From assembly GCF_900101025.1 (NCBI RefSeq), contig NZ_FMUH01000001.1, positions 868,001-932,000 of the forward strand: DNA of 64,000 nt, written 5' to 3'. How positions within the stretch are numbered: the first letter of the stretch is position 1; every line of letters starts with the position of its first letter. The DNA comes from Klenkia marina. Lineage in GTDB: Bacteria; Actinomycetota; Actinomycetes; Mycobacteriales; Geodermatophilaceae. Made by a program: the position numbers and the translations under genes. This document shows, one piece after another, positions 41,030 to 48,707 of the stretch. The notes beneath the pieces were generated by a model. That model ran no database searches. It saw only the letters and a program-made list of their open reading frames with translations, and was not told where the DNA came from.

Positions 41030-41113
41030 ATCCAGATGCAACCACAGTTGCCTTCAGGTCTGCACAGCTGGGGTGCGCCTCGACCCACCACGCTTCTGCC
41101 TTGGTATCCGCGT

Positions 41114-41509
41114 ATGCGTGCGGAAAGCAGGGATGTACGGCCGGTGCTGCCGGCTGAACAGGTCGACCTGGCAGTGGAGACCTTTCGAATGCTGTCCGAC
41201 GCGACCCGCATCCAGCTGCTGTGGGCGCTGATCGGGCAGGAGCTGTCGGTCAACGACCTGGCCGCACGGGTGGGCAAGACCCCCGGGTCGGTGTCCCAAC
41301 ACCTGGCCAAGTTGCGGATGACCCGCCTGGTGCACACCCGCCGAGAGGGCACGCAGGTGTTCTACCGGCTGGAGAACGACCACATCACGCAGCTGATCAC
41401 CGATGCGGTGCACAACGCCGACCATCTGGTGTCCGCGAGCCCTGACCACCACCGCGCCGAGGCCGGCGTCCGGGCGTTGCCCACCGCCGAGGGTGGTGCC
41501 ACACGATGA
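41114..41509 (+). CDS. ArsR-family metal-responsive repressor
   Basis: A 131-residue ArsR/SmtB winged-helix protein: 'VETFRMLSDATRIQLLWALIGQELSVNDLAARVGKTPGSVSQHLAKLRMTRLVHTRREGTQVFYRL'. No Cys-pair arsenic site is present; instead the last helix has 'NDHITQLITDAVHNADH', a His/Asp-rich set in the place of the alpha-5 zinc/cobalt/nickel site of CzrA/NmtR-type sensors, and a 'DHH' tail. The CDF exporter follows with an ATGA overlap, so it should derepress that gene when zinc-type metals are high. The ATG at 41114 starts the conserved region; longer versions are unlikely. Confidence 0.85.
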   Translation: MRAESRDVRPVLPAEQVDLAVETFRMLSDATRIQLLWALIGQELSVNDLAARVGKTPGSVSQHLAKLRMTRLVHTRREGTQVFYRLENDHITQLITDAVHNADHLVSASPDHHRAEAGVRALPTAEGGATR

Positions 41510-42678
41510 CCACGCCGAGCAGGTACAACAACCCCGACCCAGGTCGGCGCGAGCACACCGACGGGCATGAGCCCCGCACGACAAGCGACCACGGCCACGC
41601 CGCCGGCCACGGCCACGACACCGGCCACGGCACCGGCACCGGCACCGGCACCGGCACCGACCACGGACACCTCGAGCACGGTCACGAGCACCCATCGGGC
41701 ATCCGCGGATTCATCCTCGGCCTGATCAAGCCGCACAGTCACGACTCTGCCGACTCTGCGGACTCCGCGCTGGAGGCCAGTGCTGAGGGCATCCGGGCGC
41801 TGAAGATCAGCCTGGTCGTGCTGCTGCTGGCCGCGCTCGCCCAGGCTGTGGTGGTCTGGTTCACCGGGTCGGTCGCCCTGCTCGCCGACACCGTGCACAA
41901 CTTCTCCGACGCCCTGACCGCTGTCCCTCTGTGGATCGCGTTCATCCTCGGTCGGCGCGCGGCGTCCCGGCGGTACACCTACGGCTACGACCGCGCCGAG
42001 GACCTCGCCGGCATCTTCATCGTCGCCATGATCGCCCTGTCAGCTGTCCTGGCCGGTTGGGAATCGGTCCGCCGGCTCATCGACCCCCAGCCCATCACCA
42101 ACGTGGGCGTCGTGATCACTGCCGGCCTCATCGGCGCTGCGGGCAACGAGCTCGTGGCCCTCTACCGCATCCGGGTCGGGCGCCGCATCGGCTCAGCCGC
42201 CCTCGTCGCCGACGGCCTGCACGCCCGCACCGACGGCCTCACCTCGCTCGCCGTTGTCATCGGCGCGATCGGGGTCGCCGCAGGCTTCCCCCTTGCCGAC
42301 CCGATCGTCGGCCTGGTCATCACCGTAGCCATCCTCATCGTCCTCAAGGGCGCCGCCCGCGACGTGTACCGCCGGCTCATGGACGCCGTCGAACCCGAGG
42401 TCCTCGACGCCGCCGAAACCAGCATCCGCGCCACCCCCGGGGTGCTGGACGTCGAGCGACTGCGGGTGCGCTGGACCGGCCACCGGATCCGAGCCGAGGC
42501 CGCCGTCACCGTCGACGCCCAGCTCACCGTCACCCAGGGCCACGACATCGCCGTCGACGTCCACCACCGCCTGCTCCACGACGTCCCCGAGCTCATCGAT
42601 GCCACCGTGCACGTCAGCCCAGCCGCCCACGGGGCCGACCCGCATCACGTCCTGGCCCATCACCACGTGCCCAACTGA
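41506..42678 (+). CDS. CDF-family cation efflux protein
   Basis: A 390-residue cation diffusion facilitator. The first 77 residues are His-rich and low complexity (HGHAAGHGHDTGHG, then a GT run from six GGCACC-type repeats and a 9-base DSA repeat). Six membrane spans follow. Transport-site motifs are His131/Asp135 ('HNFSD') and His239/Asp243 ('HARTD'), the HxxxD pair typical of Zn/Co/Cd exporters. A cytoplasmic domain and a terminal His cluster ('DPHHVLAHHHVPN') close the protein. Translationally coupled to the ArsR gene, it exports zinc-type cations by proton exchange. The hexanucleotide repeats could vary in number. Confidence 0.9.
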   Translation: MTTPSRYNNPDPGRREHTDGHEPRTTSDHGHAAGHGHDTGHGTGTGTGTGTDHGHLEHGHEHPSGIRGFILGLIKPHSHDSADSADSALEASAEGIRALKISLVVLLLAALAQAVVVWFTGSVALLADTVHNFSDALTAVPLWIAFILGRRAASRRYTYGYDRAEDLAGIFIVAMIALSAVLAGWESVRRLIDPQPITNVGVVITAGLIGAAGNELVALYRIRVGRRIGSAALVADGLHARTDGLTSLAVVIGAIGVAAGFPLADPIVGLVITVAILIVLKGAARDVYRRLMDAVEPEVLDAAETSIRATPGVLDVERLRVRWTGHRIRAEAAVTVDAQLTVTQGHDIAVDVHHRLLHDVPELIDATVHVSPAAHGADPHHVLAHHHVPN

Positions 42679-42709
42679 AGGTTTCGAACCGGGTTGGGGA
42701 ATCGACTCG

Positions 42710-42729
42710 GTAGGACCGCATACGGGGTT
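42710..42729 (+). repeat. intergenic sequence shared with 38529-38549, copy 2
   Basis: GTAGGACCG then CATA and CGGGGTT, just after the CDF stop; the counterpart follows copB. See the first copy. Confidence 0.5.
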
Positions 42730-42990
42730 TCCTGGTCGGTACTCGTCGGAACCACCGTCATCCCCGTCGAGCACCGCCGCGGACCCGGTGGCACCGGCAC
42801 GCCGACCACCTGATCGAGCGGGTCGGTGCTGGCCGAGGCGGTTCTGCAAGCCGATGTCGGAACGGGTAGGCAGCCCGGTTGCGTCGGCTCCTGCACCGGG
42901 GTTCGCGGCCATCGACAGTCGACCCACGTCGCCGTCGTCGACGCCGCCGGGTGCCCGGCGGTCTCCCGGACGACGTACGTGCTGCTCAGA

Positions 42991-43013
42991 GCGGAGGGCG
43001 AGGGGCTCGAACC
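42991..43013 (-). repeat. degenerate tRNA-Ser 3'-end fragment (third att-like site)
   Basis: Matches 21 of 23 bases of the acceptor/T-arm end of tRNA-Ser(UGA) in the same orientation as the two perfect copies, then diverges. It may be an old attachment site of a second element, or a fragment of another serine tRNA. Confidence 0.6.
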
Positions 43014-43178
43014 GTGCCGACCCCGACGCCACGTGGGCCGCCGCCCAGGCCGCGGTCGAGGCGGTCGCGGCGTCCATCGGGCACGACCGGGCGCCGGCAG
43101 CAGCGGTACGGGTGAGGTGGACCCACGGGCCCGGTGCCCCGTCGCCCCTCGTCTGCCGATACCACCCTCGTGGTGCAG

Positions 43179-44864
43179 ATGGACCGTCGCAGGCGGACTT
43201 CGTGGTTGGCCCTCCTCGTCGTGGTCTGGTCGGTGCTGATCGGCCTCGTCGCGCACCCGGTGAGCGCCGCCCCCGTGGGGGTGCCGGTCGGAGGAGCCGC
43301 CGGCACCGTGGTCGCCTGGGGGAACACCGCCGGAGGGCACGCCACCGTGCCCCCCGGGCTCTCGGACGTCTCTGCGGTCGCCGCCGGCGACGCCCACACC
43401 GTGGCGCTGCGGTCCGACGGCACCGTCGTGGCCTGGGGGTGGGACTTCTACGGGCAGGCCACCGTCCCGGCCGGGCTGACCGGCGCCGTCGCCGTCGCCG
43501 CCGGCGGCAGCCACACCCTGGCGCTGAGGTCCGACGGCACCGTGCTCGCCTGGGGCGACAACAGCTACGGGCAGACCACCCTCCCGGCCGGGCTCACCGG
43601 CATCACCGCCATCGCCGCCGGCACCACCCACTCGGCGGCCGTGCGGTCCGACGGCACCGTCGTCGCCTGGGGGAGCAACCTCGCCGGGGAGACCACCGTG
43701 CCCGCCGGGCTGACCGACGTGGTCGCCGTCGCCGCCGGGGGCCTGCACACCGTCGCGCTGAGGTCCGACGGCACCGTCGTCGCCTGGGGGTTCAGCGCTC
43801 AGGGGCGGACCAGCGTGCCGGCCGGGCTGACCGACGTCACCGCCATCGCCGCCGCCGGCGACAGCCAGCACACCCTGGCACTGCGGGCCGACGGCACGGT
43901 CGTCGCCTGGGGCGTGGACGACTACGGGCAGGCCACCGTCCCGGCCGGGCTCGACGGCATCACGGCCATCGCCGCCGGCCGCTTCCAGTCCGTTGCGTTG
44001 CGGGCCGACGGCACCGTCGTGGCCTGGGGCGACAACCGTTGGGGGCAGGCCACCGTGCCGGCCGGTCTCAGCGGCGTCACGGCCATCGCCGCCGGCCGGG
44101 TCCACGTGGTGGCCCTGCGGCGGCAGTCCCCGGTGCTGACCGCGTCGACCCCGCCCGCGACCGGGACGGCCGGCGTCGTCTACGCCGGGTACGCCTTCGC
44201 GGCGACCGGCACACCGGCGCCCACCTTCACCGTCGACACCGGAGCCCTCCCGGCCGGCCTCGCACTGTCCCCCGCCGGGCTCCTCTCGGGTACCCCCACC
44301 ACCGCCGGCGTCGCGACCTTCACCGTCCGGGCCGGCAACGGCATCGGCAGCCCGGCGGTCAGCGCGCCGGTCACCATCACCGTCGCCCCCGCACCCGTCA
44401 CCAGCCCTCCGGTGACCGGTCCCGCGCCGTTCAGCCCACCGGCCACCCCACCGACCGGCGACGGCACCCTCGTCGTCACCGGCACCACCGGCGTCGCGAC
44501 CACCACCGCCGCGGCCGGCACCACCACCGTCCTGAGGGCCGACGGCTACGCCCCGGCCACCACCGTCACCTTCGTGGCCTACTCCACCCCCACCGTCCTG
44601 GGCACCGCCACCGCCGACCACGCGGGGACGGCCACACTGCCCGCCGTCGTCCCGGTGACGCTCGCCGTCGGCACCCACACCCTCGTCGCCTTCGGCACCG
44701 CCCCCGATGGCAGCTCCCGCGCGACCACCGCCACCATCACCGTCACCCCGGCCGAGCTCGCCGACACCGGCGCCGACCTCGACGCCCTCCCGGTCGGCCT
44801 GGTGCTCCTCCTCGCCGGGTCTGCCGCCCTCGTCCTGACCCGAGGACGCAGCGCCACCGCCTGA
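43179..44864 (+). CDS. secreted RCC1-repeat wall protein with Ig-like domain and LADTG anchor
   Basis: A 561-residue exported protein. A signal peptide likely ends after Ala30. Seven RCC1-like blades follow (about 42-325), each with 'GTVVAWG', 'G(Q)ATVPAGL' and 'AIAAG..HTVALRSDG', which should close a seven-bladed propeller. Next is a putative Ig-like domain (about 328-415, 'GLALSPAGLLSGTPTTAGVATFTV'), a Thr/Pro linker and a second beta domain. The C-terminus has 'LADTG' (527-531), a membrane span and 'TRGR', a sortase-E-type wall anchor. The start is the ATG before 'DRRRRTSW'. Ligand unknown. It is the last gene before the tRNA-Ser attachment site. Confidence 0.85.
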   Translation: MDRRRRTSWLALLVVVWSVLIGLVAHPVSAAPVGVPVGGAAGTVVAWGNTAGGHATVPPGLSDVSAVAAGDAHTVALRSDGTVVAWGWDFYGQATVPAGLTGAVAVAAGGSHTLALRSDGTVLAWGDNSYGQTTLPAGLTGITAIAAGTTHSAAVRSDGTVVAWGSNLAGETTVPAGLTDVVAVAAGGLHTVALRSDGTVVAWGFSAQGRTSVPAGLTDVTAIAAAGDSQHTLALRADGTVVAWGVDDYGQATVPAGLDGITAIAAGRFQSVALRADGTVVAWGDNRWGQATVPAGLSGVTAIAAGRVHVVALRRQSPVLTASTPPATGTAGVVYAGYAFAATGTPAPTFTVDTGALPAGLALSPAGLLSGTPTTAGVATFTVRAGNGIGSPAVSAPVTITVAPAPVTSPPVTGPAPFSPPATPPTGDGTLVVTGTTGVATTTAAAGTTTVLRADGYAPATTVTFVAYSTPTVLGTATADHAGTATLPAVVPVTLAVGTHTLVAFGTAPDGSSRATTATITVTPAELADTGADLDALPVGLVLLLAGSAALVLTRGRSATA

Positions 44865-44913
44865 CCCCTGGGCGGCGTCCAAGCCGCACCGGGCCAGGTG
44901 GCTGCGCCATGGA

Positions 44914-44964
44914 AGCGGAGGGCGAGGGATTCGAACCCTCGAGGAGCGTGAACCCCTAGCAGTT
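44914..44964 (-). repeat. attR: 51-bp direct repeat within intact tRNA-Ser
   Basis: Second perfect copy of the 51-bp repeat (first at 34333-34383). It covers the tRNA from the anticodon loop to the 3' end plus two bases beyond, so integration at this point leaves the tRNA gene whole on the right. Confidence 0.9.
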
Positions 44965-45002
44965 TTCAAGACTGCCGCCATCGGCCACTAGGCGAGCCCT
45001 CC
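44916..45002 (-). tRNA. tRNA-Ser (anticodon UGA)
   Basis: An 87-nt serine tRNA on the minus strand. The acceptor GGAGGG (from 45002) pairs with CCCTCC near 44917, with G as discriminator at 44916. The anticodon loop CUUGAAA puts UGA at 44966-44968, the variable arm is long as expected for class II tRNAs, and the T-loop GGUUCGAAUCC is canonical. No CCA is encoded. Its 3' half is the island attachment site. Confidence 0.95.
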
Positions 45003-45094
45003 CGGCCCGGGCAGCCTAGCCCGCCGCCGGATCGGCACCCGGCCGTCGACGCACGGACGACCGGGCGTCACCCCGCCCGGCTCTGCTGGGCACC

Positions 45095-46225
45095 ATGCGC
45101 GTGGCACTGGTCTCCGAGACCTTCACCCCGGCGGTCAACGGCGTCGTCACCTCGGTCCTGCGGGCCGCCGACCACCTCGCTCTGCGCGGGCACGAACCGG
45201 TCGTCATCGCCCCCTCGGGCACCGACTACGAGACCCGGTGCGGTGCCGTCGTCGCGGTGCACGCCGTGCGGTCGGTGCGACTGCCGCGCTACCGCGAGCT
45301 GCCGCTGGCCGCCCCGACCGGCGAGGTCGGCGAGCTGCTGGACCGCGTGCGCCCGGACGTCGTCCACCTGGCCTCCCCCGCCGTCCTGGGCTCGACCGCC
45401 GCCCGGGCGGCGCAGCAGCGCGGCATCCCGGCGGTCGCGGTCTTCCAGACCGACCTGGCCGCCTACGCCGGCCGGTACCGGGTGCCCGGCGGCTCCGGCA
45501 CGACCTGGCGCTGGCTGCGCGCCCTGCACGACCGAACGGCGCTGACCCTCGTGCCCTCCTCGGCGACCATGGCCCAGCTGCGCCGGCACGGCATCGGCCC
45601 GCTGGCGCTGTGGGCCCGCGGCGTCGACCTCGAGCAGTTCGCGCCCCGGCACCGCTCGTCGGCCCTGCGCGCCCGGTTGGCCCCGGGCGGCGAGCTGCTG
45701 GTGGGCACCGTGGCCAGGCTGGCGGTGGAGAAGCGGTTGCACCTGCTGGGCCCGCTGTCGGAGCTGCCCGGGGTCCGGCTGGTCGTGGTCGGGGACGGTC
45801 CGCAGCGGCGCGCGCTGCAGCGGGCCCTGCCCCGGGCGGTGTTCACCGGGCGGGTGGTCGGGCCCGAGCTGGGCGCACTGGTCTCCTCGCTCGACCTGCT
45901 GGTGCACCCCGGTGCCGACGAGACGTTCTGCCAGGCGGTGCAGGAGGCGCTGGCCGCCGGCGTCCCCGCCCTGGTCGCGGCGTCGGGCGGGCCGCTGGAC
46001 CTGGTGCGGCACGGCGAGAACGGCTGGCTGTGGGCCGGTGACGACCCCCATGTGCTGGCCGCGCTGGTCGAGGGCCTGCGCGACGACCCGCTGGCGCTGC
46101 GGGCCGCGGCAGGCCGGGCGCGCGCCTCCGTGTCGCACCGCACGTGGGGCCGCCTGGGCGACGAGCTGGTCGGCCACTACGACCGCGTGCTCGGCCGCGC
46201 GACGGTGCACCCGCTGGCCGCCTGA
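45095..46225 (+). CDS. GT4 glycosyltransferase, probable GDP-mannose-dependent mannosyltransferase
   Basis: A 376-residue GT-B fold, family GT4 enzyme. The N-terminal 'VALVSETFTPAVNGVVTSVLRAADHLALRGHEPVVIAP' and the C-terminal donor site 'LLVHPGADETFCQAVQEALAAGVPALVAASGGPLDLV' (with the ExxxxxxxE arrangement) match actinobacterial alpha-mannosyltransferases of the MgtA/PimB type that decorate phosphatidylinositol or glucuronosyl-diacylglycerol lipids. It acts at the cytoplasmic face of the membrane. It stands alone beside the tRNA, outside the island. Donor and acceptor are inferred from family. Confidence 0.85.
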   Translation: MRVALVSETFTPAVNGVVTSVLRAADHLALRGHEPVVIAPSGTDYETRCGAVVAVHAVRSVRLPRYRELPLAAPTGEVGELLDRVRPDVVHLASPAVLGSTAARAAQQRGIPAVAVFQTDLAAYAGRYRVPGGSGTTWRWLRALHDRTALTLVPSSATMAQLRRHGIGPLALWARGVDLEQFAPRHRSSALRARLAPGGELLVGTVARLAVEKRLHLLGPLSELPGVRLVVVGDGPQRRALQRALPRAVFTGRVVGPELGALVSSLDLLVHPGADETFCQAVQEALAAGVPALVAASGGPLDLVRHGENGWLWAGDDPHVLAALVEGLRDDPLALRAAAGRARASVSHRTWGRLGDELVGHYDRVLGRATVHPLAA

Positions 46226-46251
46226 CCCCGCCCGCCCTCCCCTGCCCCCTC

Positions 46252-46324
46252 GTTGATCTTGCAGAACGACAACGCCGCCACGCCGGTGGACGGCGTGGCG
46301 GCGTTGCACATCTGCAAGGTCAAC
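46252..46324. repeat. interspersed palindrome family R2, copy 2
   Basis: Inner arms AACGCCGCCACGCC (46271-46284) and GGCGTGGCGGCGTT (46292-46305) are perfect; outer arms GTTGATCTTGCAGA (46252-46265) and TCTGCAAGGTCAAC (46311-46324) match at 13 of 14. It lies between the convergent GT4 and wall-protein genes and is related to 3818-3890. Likely a terminator or REP-type element. Confidence 0.75.
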
Positions 46325-46379
46325 AGCAGACGGCCCCGCCCCCCGGGTGGGGGACGGGGCCGTCGTCGGGTCGGGCAGG

Positions 46380-47654
46380 TCAGACGGTGGTGCTCCGGCG
46401 ACGACCGCCCAGCACCAGGCCGGCGCCGGCCAGCACGACCAGGCCACCGCCGACCGCGACCGGGACGGCGTCGAAGCCGGTGACCGCGAGGGTCGCCTGA
46501 CCGCCGCTCACCGTGACCGTGATGACCAGGTTGCGGACGTTGCCGTCCTTGTCCACGCCGGTCGCGACCAGGTGGTGGGTGCCGTTGACCAGGTTCGCCG
46601 GCACGGTGACCGTGGCGGTGAAGGTGCCGTCGGAGGCGACGACCGCGCTGCCCAGGTCGACCGGGGTCGAGAACATGGTCAGCCGGACCACGGAGCCCGC
46701 CAGGAAGCCGTCGCCCTTGAGCACGACCTGCGTGCCGGCGGTCAGGGTGGAGATCGGACCGGCCGGGCCCTGGATGTCGCCGTCGTCCTTCGTCGGGACG
46801 GCGGTCGGCGCCGGGGCGCTGACGGCACCGGAGCGCACGGACGCGCGCTCGCCGCCGTTGAACTGGGTGTCGAAGGCGATGATGGAGATCCCGTAGTCAC
46901 CCGCGGTGGGCAGCGCGAACGTGCACGTGTGCACCGTGGGCTCGACCTCGCACTCAGGCCCGCCCGACTGCGCCCCGTCCTCGCCCCAGCTGACGCCGTA
47001 GGAGGCGATGCCGTACGTGCCAGGCGAGGTCGGGTCCGCCCAGGTGACCGTGACGCCGGTGAGGCTGCGGGTCACCTGCACCCCGGTGACCGGGCCGACC
47101 TTCTTGTAGGCGGGCGCGGTGACGCCGTTGCTGGGGTCGCTCGCGCCCGATGCGTTCACCGCCCGCACCTTGGTCGTGTACTCCACGCCGTTGGTCAGGC
47201 CGGTGACGGTGCCGTACGTGCGGTTGTTCTTGACCTGCACATCGCTGAGGGGGGCCCAGTGCGCGCCGTTGTCGATCGTGTACTCGAACGACGTGGCCAG
47301 GTCCGGTGCCACGCTCTGGTCGACGAAGTTGTAGCGCAGCCCGCCGTCGATGCCCTCGGGGAAGCCGTTCAGGTAGGGGGCGGCCGGGGCGGCGGCGGCG
47401 ACCTCGCCGCCCGGTGCCGTGGTGTCGGAGGACGTGGTGCCCGACGGGCTGCTCTCCGAGGACGGGCTGGACTCCGCCGGGGCGGTGCCGTCGACCGGGG
47501 GCAGCGGCAGCTGGGGCAGCGGCTCGATGATGGAGGGCGCCGGGGCGACCTCGTCACCGGCGAGGGCGATGCCGGGCATCGCGAGGGTGGAGAGGCCGAC
47601 GACACCGGCGGCGGCGAGCCCCAGCACACGGCGGGACACGAGGGACGAGCGCAT
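46380..47654 (-). CDS. secreted fibronectin-type-III-like wall protein with LAVTG anchor
   Basis: A 424-residue exported protein. A signal peptide ('VLGLAAAGVVGLSTLAMPGIALA') precedes a Ser/Pro/Thr-rich segment (about 40-90), then two beta-sandwich domains of fibronectin-III type ('SFEYTIDNGAHWAPLS...VTGLTNGVEYTTKVRAVNASGASDPSN' and 'VTGVQVTRSLTGVTVTWADPTSPGTYGIASYGVSW') and a third Ig-like domain ('TAGTQVVLKGDGFLAGSVVRLTMFSTPVDLG'). The tail has 'LAVTG' (389-393), a hydrophobic span and 'GGRRR', again a sortase-E-type signal. The last Ig-like domain resembles the one near the end of the RCC1 protein. No enzymatic function is evident. Confidence 0.82.
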   Translation of the reverse strand: MRSSLVSRRVLGLAAAGVVGLSTLAMPGIALAGDEVAPAPSIIEPLPQLPLPPVDGTAPAESSPSSESSPSGTTSSDTTAPGGEVAAAAPAAPYLNGFPEGIDGGLRYNFVDQSVAPDLATSFEYTIDNGAHWAPLSDVQVKNNRTYGTVTGLTNGVEYTTKVRAVNASGASDPSNGVTAPAYKKVGPVTGVQVTRSLTGVTVTWADPTSPGTYGIASYGVSWGEDGAQSGGPECEVEPTVHTCTFALPTAGDYGISIIAFDTQFNGGERASVRSGAVSAPAPTAVPTKDDGDIQGPAGPISTLTAGTQVVLKGDGFLAGSVVRLTMFSTPVDLGSAVVASDGTFTATVTVPANLVNGTHHLVATGVDKDGNVRNLVITVTVSGGQATLAVTGFDAVPVAVGGGLVVLAGAGLVLGGRRRSTTV

Positions 47655-47771
47655 GGAGGGAACTCCCCGAGATGCCCGGGACGCCGGGTGACGGCGTCAC
47701 CTTCTGGACGCACCGATCCCATCGGCAGCTTGGGAGCCCCCTGTGACCACTCCGGCGTCCTCCTCCACGCA

Positions 47772-47813
47772 AGTCCGTCCTCCTCCAGCAACTCCGGTGG
47801 AGGAGGACGGACT
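47772..47813. repeat. 16-bp perfect hairpin (CCGTCC/GGACGG family)
   Basis: AGTCCGTCCTCCTCCA (47772-47787) pairs exactly with 47798-47813 across a 10-base loop. It lies between the wall-protein start and the htdX stop. It shares the CCGTCC...GGACGG frame with hairpins at 11994, 16418 and 60051. Probably terminates the htdX operon transcript. Confidence 0.65.
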
Positions 47814-47852
47814 CTCGTGCACCCCCCTGATCGACGATGAGCAGGCGAGGGG

Positions 47853-48707
47853 CTACAGGGGGCGGACGGTGGCGAGCACGTGGTCGGTGCCTGCCTTCGC
47901 ACCGCGGACGGCGAGGTCCCAGCCGCCGTCGCGCTGGCCTGTCGACAGGGTGACCGTCGAGGGCAGGAACAGCGGCTTCCGGAACGAGACGTCCATCGAG
48001 TACGACCCGGGCAGCCGGCCACCCAGCGCGGCCAGCGCCCGGGCCTTGACCCACATGCCGTGCGCGATGGCCCGCTTGAACCCGAACGCCTTGGCGGTCA
48101 GGCCCGAGAGGTGGATCGGGTTCACGTCGCCCGAGACCTTGGCGTACCGGCGCCCGGCGTCGTCGGGCACCCGCCACACCGCGGCCTGCGCGACGTCCCC
48201 GATCTCCAGGTCCGGGACGTCGGGCACCGGACCTGCGGGCGCGTACGCTCCCCGCGCCAGGTAGGTCGAGCGGCCGCGCCACACCTCGTCACCGCGCGAG
48301 CGCACCGAGGCGACCAGGTCGACGGTCGCGCCGCTGCGGTGCGGGGCGAACCGGTCGGCCCACACCTCGAGGTCCAGCTTCTCCGACACCGAGACCGGCC
48401 GGACGACGTCGACCCGGTTGCGCACGTGCACCAGCCCGGGCAGGGCCAGCGGGAACGACCGGTCGGCCATGAGCGCGACCTGCAGCGGGAACGTGAGCAC
48501 GTGCGGGAACGTCGGCGGGAGGGTGTCGCCGAACCGGAACCGGCAGACCTCGGCGTAGTCGGCCACCTGCTCCGGGTCGACCTCGACGGCCACCCTGGTC
48601 AGGTGGGTGTCGGGCAGCGAGCCACCCCGGCCGCGCGCGGTCAGCGCGGCCTGGGCGAACAGCTTCCCCATCGACGGCGCCGAGGGGAGGACGACGGGCG
48701 TACCCAT
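47853..48707 (-). CDS. MaoC/HtdX-like 3-hydroxyacyl thioester dehydratase
   Basis: A 284-residue double hot-dog protein. The C-terminal MaoC motif 'YAKVSGDVNPIHLSGLTAKAFGFKRAIAHGMWVKA' carries the Asp/His dyad; the N-terminal half is a non-catalytic hot-dog. Its ATG overlaps the FabG stop by one base. The order thiolase, FabG4-type reductase, HtdX-type dehydratase equals the mycobacterial Rv0243-Rv0242c-Rv0241c genes (from memory). It would hydrate/dehydrate (R)-3-hydroxyacyl and enoyl thioesters in fatty-acid turnover or elongation. Confidence 0.85.
   Translation of the reverse strand: MGTPVVLPSAPSMGKLFAQAALTARGRGGSLPDTHLTRVAVEVDPEQVADYAEVCRFRFGDTLPPTFPHVLTFPLQVALMADRSFPLALPGLVHVRNRVDVVRPVSVSEKLDLEVWADRFAPHRSGATVDLVASVRSRGDEVWRGRSTYLARGAYAPAGPVPDVPDLEIGDVAQAAVWRVPDDAGRRYAKVSGDVNPIHLSGLTAKAFGFKRAIAHGMWVKARALAALGGRLPGSYSMDVSFRKPLFLPSTVTLSTGQRDGGWDLAVRGAKAGTDHVLATVRPL

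Larger units (their letters stand above)
42679..43178. other. non-coding gap between CDF and RCC1 genes
   Basis: No supportable gene in 500 bases. It holds the second copy of the shared intergenic sequence (42710-42729) and a degenerate tRNA-Ser 3' fragment (42991-43013). It looks like a junction between separately acquired segments. Confidence 0.6.
34384..44913. mobile_element. metal-resistance genomic island integrated at tRNA-Ser(UGA)
   Basis: The 10.5-kb interval lies between two identical 51-bp copies of the tRNA-Ser 3' half. It carries copper, chromate and divalent-cation efflux genes plus a secreted RCC1 protein, while the flanks are ordinary chromosomal genes. The intact tRNA is at the right end. 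No integrase, relaxase or transposase is recognisable; the first 700 bases are non-coding and lower in G+C, where such a gene might have been lost. A degenerate third tRNA fragment at 42991-43013 suggests more than one integration. Confidence 0.82.

Noticed and set aside
41620-41665. GGCACC hexanucleotide run as a CRISPR-like or non-coding repeat
   Set aside because: It is in frame inside the CDF gene and encodes its low-complexity N-terminal linker; there are no spacers.
42826-43239. Open frame in the gap before the RCC1 gene
   Set aside because: No signature, and it runs through the tRNA-like fragment and into the RCC1 signal peptide region in another frame.
44154-44959. C-terminal extension of the RCC1-region frame into the tRNA
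   Set aside because: The frame ending at 44959 is a different reading frame from the RCC1 protein; the protein itself stops at 44864 after its wall anchor.
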